From Mercurialis annua (taxonomy: Eukaryota; Streptophyta; Magnoliopsida; Malpighiales; Euphorbiaceae): a DNA stretch of 64,000 nt. Positions within the stretch are counted from its first letter, which is position 1. Each line of letters starts with the position of its first letter. The position numbers were made by a program, and so were the translations under genes. The notes under the pieces are model-generated. The model was not told where the DNA came from. It saw nothing but the letters and a program-made list of their open reading frames with translations, and did not search any database. The stretch lies in the NCBI RefSeq assembly GCF_937616625.2, contig NC_065576.1:33072628-33136627 (forward strand), in the 5' to 3' direction. Of this stretch, positions 11,438-24,325 are shown one piece after another.

Positions 11438-11931
11438 TTAATAATATAAATTGAATAGAAAAAAAAATTATACAAAACCCTTGATTTTTAACGATTTTTT
11501 TATAAATTAACAAGGCATCACATGGTGTAAATTAATTTTTTTTTTTTGCACAAAATTACACGATATATTACTTGGTACATTATTTGTTTTTTGATATTTA
11601 ATTATGGATAAAATTGGAGTGGACCATAATTATATAAATACGATTTTCTAGTTTATATTATTTTTAGGTTAGATGGTTTAATAGTATTCAAATTATGCAC
11701 CTTAATCATAATTTATACCAATAAAAAAATTTCCATACTGTATACATGCTTTTAGTTTTAAGTTTATACTGATTCTGGTTAATTAATTATTATTATTTTT
11801 TGATAAATAATTCTAGTTAATTGATTAATCTAGTATTTAAACTCAACTGATTAATTAACCAAAATCAAATGTTAAATTCAACATTTTATAAATAATACGT
11901 GGCAGCTTCTCAATACTTGTTGTAGGAGTAT
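11438..11931. other. AT-rich spacer, no gene recognised
   Basis: This is low-complexity AT-rich sequence with TTAATTAAT-type runs. I see no ORF or element end inside it. Confidence 0.5.
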
Positions 11932-11936
11932 CCTAC

Positions 11937-13476
11937 TGTTAGTGATATGCACTATGTCAATCATGTTTGACCATGTTTTGACTTTATCATTTTATTATTT
12001 ATTGATTGACAGTTTTTATCATTTTATATTAATGATTAAAATACTTGAATGGTTAATTCTTTCTAAGGTCATCAAGTATGTGACTTGATAGTAGAACCCT
12101 TAGGTTTAGTAAAAGAATTATATACCATCTATCCCTAGTCTTAATAGAACATTGAGACTAGTATGATGTTGACTGATGATTATGTTTTACTAATCATGTA
12201 TATGAAATATTAAATCAAATTATAGGTGCTATTTGAGAAATAAGGCACTGGATGACCCACTGTGAGAATACTACATAGATCACTGTCATAAGTAATTCTC
12301 ATTACAGTTCTATTAGTATAATCCTTTGACCTTGAAATCATCATGAATTTCTACATAGCTATTTTATATTTTGATACAGTCTTACATTATCTTTAACAGG
12401 ATAATGGAATAGATTGTCATTGGATATGAAAGTAACTATGTAAGAAATGTGAGTGACTGAGAAGGAATTTGTCCCTCATTTATTTGAGTAAGATATCTAT
12501 GGGTCCCTTGAAGAAGATAGACTGATGGAAATGCATGGCCATGCTAAATGAATTGATAAAGAGTTATCATTTTCAGTCTACTTAGAGTCAAGAAACTAAT
12601 GATTGAATATTATAAGGATGACAGGACTATGCGTTATATTCAATATGGATATCGAGAAATAAAGGGATTAAAGTATTATTGTAAATGGTTAAATCGGATT
12701 GTCGATATTCGTATAACTTGGGTAGTCATAATGTCTTGCTAGAGACCACTTATAACTTGTGGGCTGAAATAGGGATTTCGGGCCTACTGCCAACGTTATA
12801 TGAATCTAGAGGGTCGCACACTAAGAACAGACCCAAAACAGTTATGGGTTGTACAAGCCCAATGTGATTAAGTGATTAATTATTATTATTATTATATATA
12901 TATATATAATTCCTAATATATATATATTAATAAATATATATTAATTCGAAATTTAAGGATAAGTGTTTTCCTTAATTTATTATTTTTTGAAAGATAATAA
13001 ATATAGTAATTAATATATATGGATGATTATCAAAAAAGGAGTTTTTGATAAACATAAACTTGTAAAATTGCAATGAGATTGAAATTCGAATTTGTCTCAA
13101 ACCCTAGTGTTGTTGTATCACTATAAATACACATTAAGCAATTGGTTTGATGATTACGAAATTCATTATTCACTAAATCACTAAAATTCGTAATTGCTTG
13201 TGAAACAATAGTGCTAGCACACAAGCACTAGTTTTGGCTAAGGTCTGTTCGTGTGGAAACTCGTAAAGGACGCATTCTTTTGGAGGCGTTTCTGATCCGA
13301 GGCCAGGTATCACCAAAGTGAACCACCTCCTTCCTTCCTACATTGTTGTTGAATTTGACATACAAGTAAGCACTTATTCTGTTATTAATCTATTAAGTCG
13401 AATTACATGGATCTTGGTTTGAGTTTTATATAAATTTTTAAAATTTTGCTGCGTTATGAACCTAGAAAACCCAACA
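11937..13476 (+). mobile_element. Solo LTR of a second LTR-retrotransposon family
   Basis: The 1540-bp segment begins TGTTAGTGATAT and ends AAAACCCAACA, so it has TGTT/AACA ends. It is flanked by the perfect 5-bp duplication CCTAC (11932-11936, 13477-13481). A TATA-like CACTATAAATAC lies near 13120. An AT-dinucleotide tract sits near 12890-12910. It has no coding domain. Superfamily cannot be decided from the LTR alone. Confidence 0.8.
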
Positions 13477-13481
13477 CCTAC

Positions 13482-14502
13482 AACTATGTTTGTAGGAAAT
13501 ATTTGTTCTTTATCTAATTACTGTGTATGAAGAACACAAAATGAATGATATAGAAAATGAAAAACCAAACTGTAACAAAAAACGGTTAGTATAAAATTGT
13601 GGTTAAGAATAAGGGATATGGTTGATTAAAAAAACTTAACAAATATTTTAATATTTAAAAAGACACAATATTTAGCAATAAGCGTCCAACTGACTTAACA
13701 TAACTAGACCAGACAAGACCAAACCACCCGGTCGCCCGACGAACAGATGGCGCGCACGAGTAGTGGTTTGGGAAGGATTTATCTACTATTCCACTTAGAA
13801 AACCGGATACCCTCTAGGGGGCCTAATGGAAAGAATTGTGTTCACCAATATAAATCCAAGAAATTGTTCATTCCTAAGCAATGTGGATTTCCATTTTTAT
13901 AGCCACACACATAAGTAACTTTCATTTGACTTACAAATTTAACAAATCTCATTAATTTTTCATTTTAAATTTTAAAAATATTTCTCGAACAATTTATGTA
14001 TCAATAATTGTACATAAATAAAAATATCTTTAAAGTTGAACGCGGCGCGAGTATGATTATGAGTTCTTCTTGAGTGAGTCATAGTATTAAAATCTATCTT
14101 GGACATCGAACCACACATAAGGGTTTATTCAAAAGCCCGTGCATTAATGACTCTATACGTCTATCCTGTTTTAGTGACAACTCCAGAAAGTTTGCTCCAA
14201 ATTTTATAGGAGTGGCCCCATTTTATCATTCACAAATGTGATGATAATTAAAGTACACATGTAAATAGATAGTCCACTATATATGGAGTATATACTTTAT
14301 TTAGAGATACTATTAACTTATCATCGAATCGCTTCAAGAATCATGCTTCAGTTTTGCATTTTTAGGATTATATTACATCATAACTTGTTCATATCAAATG
14401 GACCTAATTCTTGGGATCTCCAATTCTTTAGGTTGGGCTACCATTATGAATGATTCATTATATAGTTTGTCGACAGTCCTTTCGTGAATTGATTTTCTAA
14501 AT
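13482..14502. other. Non-coding; partly 3' untranslated region of a decayed copia
   Basis: Around 14395-14445 the minus strand contains GGTAGCCCAACC and GGAGATCCCAAGAATTAGG. I recognise these as typical of the region just after the pol gene of a common plant copia group, which fits the pol remnant that ends at 14503. The rest (13482-14200) holds nothing I can assign. Confidence 0.4.
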
Positions 14503-14768
14503 AATCATTAGTGCGTACATGATCCACTCTAACAGCCCATGTAGATATGAATTATCTAATAGAGATGTGCAAATTACTATGACACCACCGACATATGTGA
14601 AAGAAAAAAAAAGTGAGATACCAAATTATTTGATTTTCAAATAAGAGGTACCAAATTATTAGTTATAACATATGTGAGGAGCCTCTTAATAATCTGCTCT
14701 AATCATTAGTGCATACACGATCCACTCTAACAGCCTATGTTGATATGAAGTCTCTAACAGGGATGTGC
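14503..14768. repeat. Internal duplication in the decayed copia pol
   Basis: The 68-bp segments 14503-14570 and 14701-14768 are near-identical direct repeats. On the minus strand both encode the same RNase H tail (HIPVR..IST..VRVDRVCTN-like). The intervening ~130 bases show no matching coding sequence. Confidence 0.7.
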
Positions 14769-16373
14769 TTACAACATATCGGTCATTTCTTACCGTTATT
14801 ATAACGCTTCTCATTCTTTTCAAGACTCGCTGTAATATGACAACGGATCAACACAGCCGGTATCATTTTTTTCATAAAGAAATCTCAGCTAGCAGGATTC
14901 CTAACCATCCTTCTTCTCTTGTATAAGTTACTACTATCATTTTTTACTCCATGGTGAATTGAGCTAGAATTGTTTGTTTCTTTGATTTTTAAGAAATAGC
15001 TCCATCATCTGTGCAAATAAGATAGCCACTTGTTGCTTTGGAATCTTTTGACTAAGTATTCCATTATGCATCTTTGTTTCCTTCAAGTACAACGTGATGT
15101 TTTTGATAATGTAATCTAAAGTTCATGGTTCTTTTAAGATATCTCATTACCGTTTTAATAACATGTCAATGAACAATATCTACTACTAAATCTGCACAAT
15201 AATCCAATTACATATGCAATATCAGGTTAGAACAATATGTGGTTTACGGAAGGCTGCCAATAATGCTCTCATAATCAAACTGTCATACATTATCACTAGT
15301 GTTCATAAATAGTTTGACACTTGGATTATATAATATACATGTAGGTTTAACAAAGTAATTATATTTTTAGAATCTTCTCTACATAGGAGATTGATATAAG
15401 GAAAATCCCTTTTCCGACATAGTAATCTTTATACCAATGATTACACTCGCTTCTGTGAGATCTTTTATATTAAAGTTGGGATACAAAATATTCTCACAAC
15501 ATCCACAACATGAATATTTGAACAAAAAATCAACAAGTCATCAACATATAAACATATAAAAACACGAAGCTCATTCTCAAATTTATAGTAAATACATATG
15601 TTACTTTCATTCACTTTGAAACTATTTGAGGTGGCTAAGGTATCAAATTTATCACCTATTGTTTAGGAGCCTGTTTAAGACCATGCATCAATTTATCTAA
15701 CATGCACACTTTCTGTTCCTGATTAATGGATAACAAAACCCTCATATTAGTCCAAGTAAATTTCCTTATATAATTCATCGTTAAAAAAGCTGTTTTAACA
15801 TCTATTTGATGTATAACCAAGTCATGAAGTACAACAATTAAAATTAGCACTTTTATGAATATTATTCTAGTAACAGGTGAATAGTTATAAAAAAAATCAA
15901 TGTTTTCATGTTTTTTAAAATATTTGACGACAAGGCGAGCTTTATATTTATCAACAATGTCACGATTTCCATTTCTTATTCAAAATCCTTTTACAACCTC
16001 TAGTTTTGCATCAAGCGGGTGTATCACTCAAATTCCAGGTCTTATTATAATTAAGAGAGTCCATCTCATCATTTATATCTTATTTTCAAATATCAGCAAT
16101 TAGAAAAGTTGGAAACTTTTAGAGGTTATCATGATCCTTCTCTAAAGTATAGATATTGAAATCAGAAGAATGGTATTTTGAAATTGTAGCGTTTTTTACT
16201 TCTTCTAAAATATGGTTCTATATCATCAATAATTTCATTACTCATAAGCACATGGATATTATTAGATGATTCGCCCCACTATTTTTAATTGAAAAGGAAA
16301 TTATATTTATAAAATAATCATTATTAGATTCAACAATAAAATGTGCATTCATATTATAGAACATATATCCTTT
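14503..16373 (-). pseudogene. Decayed Ty1/copia pol (end of integrase region to RNase H)
   Basis: Read on the minus strand, pieces of copia pol appear in correct order across frameshifts and stops. NDEMDSLNYNKTWNLSD lies near 16060; DKYKARLVVK near 15940; YSPVTRI and HQIDVKTAFL near 15860-15800; a GLKQAPKQ motif ends near 15656; YVDDLLIF near 15540; KSKKQTILAQ near 14985; and an RNase H tail like HIPVRDFIST near 14750. No LTR is attached at the right end, which abuts another LTR fragment at 16374. Gag, protease and most of integrase are absent. It is non-functional and older than the intact copia upstream, and of a different copia group. Confidence 0.8.
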
Positions 16374-17150
16374 TGTAATACCCCATACCTTAGTGACATA
16401 AGATTTTACCATGTGACATAAATTCTGTCGGCAATTGACGTGAAACGTGTAAGTTCAGACATGTTTGTTGTATCCGATATTTTTTGAATTAAGAATAGAT
16501 GTTTTTAATAAATGTTATATACATGCTATGATATTTTCTTAGGTGTTTAAAAGTTTGGATATGGTTTGAGAACATACCCCATTTGTTGTAATTTAGAATA
16601 GTCGAGTTTCAGATAAAGTTATTGAAATCGGGCCAATGGTCGATACTCTTTAGCTTTGTTCATGACGTACGTCACCTTTGGGCCGAAGTACACCGTTTAG
16701 GCCTCGAAAATGATGTTCTCGCGATTACGACTATTTTTAGACTTTTGTAATTTTATTTTCTATTATGCCCGATTTGAGGTTTTCGTTTTACTTAAGTATT
16801 TAAACAACATTACAAGTTGTTGGACGGCAGTAAATGTTGATTTGGGATAAATTTTATTTTTTAAATATCACTATTCAATTGAATCAATGACATTTGATGC
16901 CTAGTTATCATTTTTCGTCATTTGAATAAATAGATTTTAGAAGTTAATTACTGGTATTGTTTTGTTTATCAAAACTCTTAATTATTATTATTGGTGGTTT
17001 CCACTACAAGAATTAGTCTCCTTTGCTTTAGAGCCTTTATGATTTCTTACACCTCTTAGAACCAGAGATCTAGACAACGTCATTGAGCTATCATTTAACC
17101 CGCTGAACAAGACGTAGGAAACACTCAAGCTTTTGACTTTTATGACTAGG
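16374..17150 (+). mobile_element. Gypsy LTR fragment, truncated
   Basis: It begins TGTAATACCCCATACC, a common start of long plant gypsy LTRs. It differs from the LTR family at 2106, 17151 and 28565 beyond the first bases. It is cut at 17151, where the next element begins, and no continuation was found after that element. Confidence 0.5.
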
Positions 17151-19100
17151 TGTAATAACCCTAAAAATGTTAAGATGATTAGATCGTGCCACGTGCCATA
17201 AATTTCATAGTCGGAATAAGTTTGTTAAGCAAATAGCGAAATAATTATTTTTATTTGGAAATTATTATTCGATAATTTTATTATTAGCAGGACTAAAGAA
17301 AATAAAGATAAAATATAAATCCTGAACTTATAAATTTCACGTCAACATTCATGAAAAATAATTAAGAATTGATCGGAAAAGGTTTTGCAAGATCATTTTG
17401 AAAGTTAAGCATTTCGGTTAATTGAGCGAGTTAAAGTGTAATTAACCACGTCTAAGTGGACTTTTAGCCACTTGATGACATCATAAACTTAACTACAAAG
17501 GGATTCCATCATCTTTTATTTTCCTAAGATACAAAAAGAATTGCAATACCCTCACTCTTCTCCTCATCATAGCGGAACCACCACCACATCACCTATCTCC
17601 ATCAATTTTTCAGCAGATTCTATACTTGTTGCAAATCAATCGTAAACTCAAAGGTATTGCAAAGAAAAAGAAAAAGATAGGGTTAATTTTGGTGTATTGA
17701 TGAAAAGAAAAAGGTAGGGTTTTAAGGCTTTATGGTAGATATGTATGATTGATGGTTGTAGTATGTTTATGAGGAGAGATTGAGAGTTGTGTTGATGAAG
17801 GTTTATGTGCATGATCCATAGGTGCCGGAAAAGGACTCTGGCCAGCCATGCCCTGCTCCGGTGAGTAGAGATATTCTGCTAGCACATAGTAGAATTCTCC
17901 TCGACGAGGCAAAATTTTGCTCGGCAAAGCAGAATTCCGCCGACCGGTAGAATTCCGCCGTGAGCAGAACTCAGCTCTGCTCAACTAAGCAGAGCTGGCA
18001 AGTCCCAAGAAAGGGGACTGCATGATCAGTCCCCAATTGAAAAGGGGGAGCGTTTTACCGATGGTTTTAGCCCGACGTACATTTATTTGAGTTCGAGTTT
18101 AAACAAGATAGTTTGACGATTTTGCGATAAATTGTTGAAAGGTTTTAAATTAGATTAAAACCAATTGTAAAGATGATTTTGAGATATGGAATTAATGAAA
18201 AGAGTTAAGTGGATACGTAATTATAATTTATTTGATGCGGAAATCAAATAACCATCGGAATTGAATATGAGAATAGTTATTTGACGAAATAAAATGCGTT
18301 TAAAAGTCAAAGTCAGAATTGTATATAAAGTTAGTTATTTGATAAGTAAATCAAATAATGTTTGAAGTTAAGGTTTATGTACTAAACCTAAAGACATAAG
18401 AGAAATAGAAATTTTTGTATCGATATGCTTGAGTAAAAACGTATCAGGGTTAGACGCGAATTTATGACGAGATATGTATACATATAATTCTCGAGTCTAA
18501 AGTGTCTATTGAATTAGATTCTCACTCAAGTATTATTATTTTCTAAAGATCAGGCAAGGCAACCTACAACCGGACAAGAAGCTTAGAGAGCTTGATGGGT
18601 ATCGTTGATCGAAGTTGTTTTTAGATTGCAAGCAATGAGTTTATATCGATGTTTATATTTGAAGTATGAAAAATGCATTTCCTTATACGCAAAATGTTTA
18701 TACAATTTCCATAGAATTATTTATGAATGCAATGCTTTGTTTGAAATGAATACATAATCGCTTTGAAACAAGTATAGATCCGATGAAACAAGCTTTCCTA
18801 TTGGGCGGCCATAGGAATTGCGTGATCACCATTTAAGTTCAGAGAATTTTCAGTATCAGAAAGTTGAAGATATCTTATTGAGATTATGACAGACACAAGG
18901 TTGAACTCGGTGGAATTATCAAGGGACATGTGTCTAGGGAGTTAAACTCGCTGGAACTATCCCGAGACTCATCTCGATTAGTTTGGATATAAGAAATGGT
19001 ACGAGTTTAACTCGGTGGAACTATCTCGGGACTGTACCATATGGTTGTGGTTAAATTCGGTTGGACTATCTCAGGACTAAACCATCAAGAATAAGTATTA
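17151..19100 (+). repeat. 5' LTR (incomplete) of the decayed gypsy element (copy B)
   Basis: It starts TGTAATAACCCTAAAAATGT and follows copy A (2106-4535) through the palindrome cluster at 17846-18010, the CCGATGAAACAAGCTTTCCTA block and the CTCGGT hairpins at 18902-19080. It then diverges. The terminal part found in copies A and C (ACTCACTCAG block and CTAGCGCCGGTCTCGG) is missing, as is a recognisable primer-binding site, so a deletion has fused the LTR to the gag leader. Confidence 0.7.
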
Positions 19101-19270
19101 GAGACTTTAAACTCTCCTCTATTGGATGTGAGTGTGTTTTGCGTATATGATCGAGATTGTACGATTGAGTGAATATGCGTATATGATGAAGATGTAGCTT
19201 ATATACGAGTATTATATGAGCACGTGCTTGTCATATGATTATTGATCATGGCACTGTTGCTTTGTTCAGG

Positions 19271-22200
19271 ATGGCTGACCAAAGACAAGCAAGGACTCAT
19301 GCTTCAGCAGCACAGGAAGTACGTCAGGAAGGAGCCAAAGAGGCTCAAGACGAATCTTTTGTCCAGGGAGGACAACATGAACTGGTTGGAGTAGCCGGAA
19401 GAGGCAGAGGCCGTGGAAGAGGCAGAGGCCAAGCTTTCGATGCACAAGAACCTGTGCAGGCACTTGGATTGCCTCCACAAGAAAATCCCGCAGGCTTTAA
19501 TTTGTACAAGTTTTTAACTAGGGCTACGGCTATGCAAACAACTTAGACAGAGAATCAGAATATGCACCGAGAGCAGTTGCAACAGCATCAGCAATGCTTA
19601 TTTGGAAATGTGGATCGTGATATCTTTTTGGCTTACATACGCCTTAAACCAACAGAGTTCGATGAAGCTGGAGATGCATTGGATTTTCTAGAAGAAGTAG
19701 AGCGTAACGCTAGACGTCTCCAAGATGATGAGAGGTAGTCTATAATTCTGGTAGAAATATCATTGAAAGGACCAGCGAAGGATTGGTTTCAACATCTGAT
19801 TCAGCCGACTATGGGTTAGATGACTTGGGCTGAGTTTGTGAATCGTTTTAGAGAGTTCTTTCTCCCCTATTCAATAACAGATTGTTGAACTTGAACAAAA
19901 GAGATAGATTGGTCCAAGATTATGTTACGGATTTTACAAGGTTAAGCCGATTTGCACCGGATTTGATGGTAGACCCGATAAGGATGAACACAGGGTTCAT
20001 GAAGTGTTTAGGACCCGAATTTGTGAGTTTGATGTCTTATATGAACAAGGATTTGGTTGAACTGATAGATAGTGCTCGACAGATCGAGACTTCCCTGATT
20101 CAATTTAGATGACTTCCATATCCTTCTAGTCAAGTGCCAGCCAGAAGCGAGCATGTTCATGTAGTGCAGAGTACTCCAGTGCAATTCTATGCTAGGAATT
20201 TCCCAAGATCCCAAAGTAATCGGGAACGTAAGAGAGGTAGACATGTCAATCGAGCTGGAAATTTTGGAGCCAGGTTTAGTGCTAAGACAACACATGGTAC
20301 AAAAGTTGAAAAACCCCTTTCTCAGACCTGCAATAAGAGACATTATGGAATATGCCATTTTGCTTCGAGAGCATGTTTCAATTGTGGACAACAGGGTTAC
20401 TTTGCTAGAGATTGTCCAAGGCAAGTACCAGAAGGTTCGATGACTACAGTTGTAGAACCATCCAATCATCAACAGAGACCTGCGTATCAGGCAGCGTCTG
20501 AATAAGGTCAGGCAGGGAGTATGTTTACTGGCCAGAGAGGCAGAGGTTATGGAAATTGAGAAGGAAGGAATGGCAGAGGTCGTGGAACTGGTCAGACGTC
20601 ACAAGCTGGTGAGGTCATGCCAGAGTTTTCGCATTGAATCTTCAAGAGGCTCAGGCTTCCAATGTTGTTGTGCAAAGTACATTCCTTATCCTTTCTCAAG
20701 ATGCCTTAGTATTATTTGATCCGGGTGCTACACATTCATTTGTTTCTCCTAGCTTTGTGGTTAAGTTGGGAAGGCAACTCGCTTATTTACAACATTCTTT
20801 GTCAGTAGCTAGCCCGGTAGGCAAAAGAATAGAAGTTAGCATAGTTTATTATTCTTGTCTTGTGCGTGTTCAAGGACGAGTTACATGTCGACTTGCTTTT
20901 ACTAGAGGTATTGACCTTTGATGTTATATTGGGAATGGATTGGCTAGCCCAGCACTATGCAGATGTGGATTGTCGTAAGAAAATAGTAACATTTAGTCCG
21001 GCTCAAATTAAATGTGTTTCAATCCAAGGTGAGAAGTTGGAATGTCCTATGAATATTATTTTGGCCATTAAAGCGTGTAAAATGCTAAAGAAGGGATGTC
21101 GAGGATTTTTTGCCATTGTGAAGGATGTACGCAAGATAAGTGGAGAGGTGCAAGATTTACCGGTGGTATTGGAGTATCCGGATGTTTTTCCAAATGAATT
21201 TCCTGGATTACCACCAGACCGAGAGATAGAGTATTGTATCGAGCTAGCTCGTGATACAAAGCCAATATCTATACCCCCATATCGGATGGCGCCAGCGGAA
21301 CTAAAAGAACTTATGGATCAACTAGAAGAGTTGCTTGATCATGGATTTATTAGACCAAGTGTGTCACCATGGGGTGTACCGGTATTGTTTGTTATGAAGA
21401 AAGATGGATCGCTCCGCTTATGCATATATTATCGTCAACTTAATTAAGTGACGATCAAGAACAAGTATCCATTGCCAAGGATTGATGATCTATTTGATCA
21501 GTTGCAAGGAGCATCATACTTTTCTAAGATTGACCTTATATCAGGTTATCACCAAATAAAGATTTAAAATAGCGATATTTTGAAAAATGCTTTCAGGACT
21601 TGATATGGACATTAGAAGTTTCTAGTGATGTCATTTGGATTGACAAATGCACCAGCGGCTTTCATGGACTTGATGAATGTAGTGTGTAAGCCGTTTTTGG
21701 ATCAGTTCATGATTTATGCAATTAACCCTTTATTTATTAATGATATTTTGATATATTCGCGTTAGGAAGAAGAACACGCGCATCATTTGCAACCAGTACT
21801 TCAAGTATTAAGAGAACATAGCTCTATGCCAAGTTTTCCAAGTATGATTTATGGCTAAAGGAAGTGGCATTTTTGGTGTATGTTGTGTCCCAAAGTTGTA
21901 TTATGATTGATCCAAAGAAGATTGAAGTTGTGTCAGAATGGAAACGATCTAACTCAGTTACAGAGATACGTAGTTTCATGGGGTTAGGTAGGATACTATA
22001 GGCGATTTGTGCAGAACTTTTCAAAGATTTTTGCACCTTTGACAAAGCTAACTCAGAAAAAATGCTAAATTTGATTGGACGGATTCTTGAAACTGAAGGA
22101 GTGCTTAACGACAGCACCACTATTAGCTTTACCCAAAGGTACAGACAGGTTCACGGTTTATTGTGATGCTTCGAGAATTGAATTAGGATGTATTTTGATG

Positions 22201-23876
22201 TATAATGGTCGAGTGATGTCCTATGCTTCTCGCCAGTTGAGAAAACATGAAGTGAAATACCCGACTCACGATATAGAGTTAGCTGCGGTAATTTTCGCGC
22301 TAAAGATTTGGAGACATTATTTATATGGACCAGCATGTGAGATATTCACAGACCATAAGAGTTTGAAATATATCTTTGATCAATGTGAATTGAACCATCG
22401 ATACAGAAGATGGTTAGAGTGGTTAAAATACTACGAATGTACTATTCAATACCATTCCGGAAAAGCCAATGTAGTGGCGGATGCTTTGAGTAGAAAATCT
22501 TCAAGCAGTCTTGCGCACATTACTATAAAGTGGTGAAGACCATTTATTAAAGAGATTCACGAGTTGTTTAGCTAAGGAGTTAAGTTTGAAATTTCAAACC
22601 TTGGAATTTTAGTGGCCCAGTTGAGTATTCGACCAACGTTGATTGATCAAATCAAAGAGTTACAAGCAGATGATCCTCAACTGAAACGATTAATGAATGA
22701 GGTTCAATAAGGACAGATTCAAGATTTTAGTATTTTCAATAGAATGCTAAGACATGGCACTAGATTTTGTGTACTAGATCTGGAGGATTTAAGATAAAAG
22801 ATCAAGGAGGAGACCCATGGATCTACATATAGTGTTCATCCAAGATCAACTAACATCTATCGAGGCATCAAAGACACGTATTGGTGGAGTGGAATGAAAA
22901 AGGATATTGCAGAATTTGTAGCCAAGTGCCCGACTTGTCAGCAAGTCAAATTGGAACATCAACGACCATATGGATTTCTGCAATCTTTGCCTATTCCGAT
23001 AGAGGTTCACTTTTTACCTCTCGTTTCTAGAAAAGTTTGCAAGAAGAGTTCGCAGCTAGATTTTAGTACTGCTTTCCAACCTCGAACGGATGGACAGTCT
23101 GAAAGAACGATTCAAACATTAGAAGATATGCTACGTCTTTGTCTTTTGGAATTCAAAGGTAGTTTGGATGAGTACCTACCTTTAATAGAGTTTTCATACA
23201 ATAACTGTTACCATTCGAGCATCGAGATGGCTCCATACGAGGCTCTATATGGACGCAAATGTAGATCCCCTATCTGTTGGAATGAGGTTGGTGAAAGAAA
23301 GGTGACAGGAGTGGAGATTATGTAAATTACCTCAGAGAAGGAACCATTGATTAGACAACGTTTGATCATTGCTTTCAGTCGACAAAAGAGTTATGCAGAT
23401 CCAAAGAGAAAAATATAAAATTTCATGTTGTAGACTATGTTTTCCTCAAAGTATCACCTGTAAAAAGGTGTAAATCGCTTTGGAAAAAAGGGAACGTGAT
23501 CTCCAAGATATTTTGGTGGGTTAATTATTTTGTAGGTCACCGAACTATAGTGTTTTTACAAAATGGTTACCGAATTATAAAAAATTACAAAATAGTTACC
23601 GAAGAATAGTTTTTTTACAAACCGGTTACCGAACCATTTTGTAACTTTTTATAATCCAGTAACCATTTTGTAACTTTTTATAATCCAATAACCATTTTGT
23701 AAAAATACTATAGTTCGGTAACCATTTTATAACTTTTTATAATTTGGCAACCGTTTTGTAAAAACACTATAGTACGGTAACCTAAAAAATATTTAACCCA
23801 TATTTTGGTCCATACTATATCATAGAACGCATAGGAAAAGTTTCTTATAAGCTGGAATTGCAACTATACAAGTAAA
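19271..23876 (+). pseudogene. Decayed Ty3/gypsy gag-pol, probably chromovirus (Tekay/Del-like)
   Basis: Gag begins at the ATG at 19271 (MADQRQ), with a Gly/Arg-rich stretch, then a retrotransposon-gag domain interrupted by stops. The zinc knuckle near 20374 reads CFNCGQQGYFARDC, with Tyr replacing the conserved His. A protease motif LFDPGATHSF lies near 20717, then a frameshift. RT starts near 21150. A stop replaces the Lys after DYRQLN-like sequence at 21445. The catalytic FIDD reads FIND at 21733-21744. RNase H (22075-22500) is well kept. Integrase (22894-23325) retains the zinc-binding part and the segment around the last catalytic Glu, but internal deletions remove the part holding the two Asp. 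The tail resumes after a MITE at 23800 and stops near 23876. No chromodomain or 3' LTR is seen. It is dead several times over. Confidence 0.88.
23518..23799. mobile_element. Mutator-like MITE inside the gypsy integrase tail
   Basis: The 282-bp element begins GGGTTAATTATTTTGTAGGT and ends in the inverted form TTTAACCC. Nearly its whole length is inverted-repeat, built from the unit GGTTACCGAA and its complement. It is flanked by the perfect 10-bp duplication ATATTTTGGT (23508-23517, 23800-23809). Removing it joins the integrase reading (SPRYFGPY) across the site, which confirms the insertion. Confidence 0.9.
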
Positions 23877-24133
23877 TTAGTTCAAAACAATTACTAAATT
23901 TAATTATGCAATTCTCTATATATGTTTGCAGATTGAAACACACACTTTGAAATGGCCGATTTTGAAATTAATTATAAACGATACATCAAAATAGTATCTG
24001 TGTGCTAACCATTGTACAAATGTACTATCTCTTGACCTTTTAGTGTAACTTGAAGGACCTTTTAGTCCACTTAATTTGGCCTCACATTATCTGGCTAAAT
24101 ATTGAATAACCACCCCTTTTTTTTTCTCTGTCT

Positions 24134-24146
24134 CTCTATATATGTA
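24134..24146 (+). promoter_or_regulatory. Candidate TATA box of the SCL32 gene
   Basis: CTCTATATATGTA lies about 185 bases before the ATG, within a CT-rich leader typical of plant promoters. The interval 23880-24325 is otherwise non-coding. This is placed by sequence only. Confidence 0.4.
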
Positions 24147-24325
24147 CATGCTTTTTTTAGCAAAGAAACACATTCTCCTCTCTCGTTCAATACAACAGGT
24201 TTATAAATCTGGATAATAACCCTAGCTACCTCCTAATCCTATCCACCAAATATCTTAACACTAATAAAGAGCGTAAAATAAATCCATGCACGTTAGTTTT
24301 AACCTTTTTTTCACTTAGAGCCGCC

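Noticed and set aside
16374..17150. A complete solo LTR
   Set aside because: Only the start is clear; no matching 3' end or target duplication was found.
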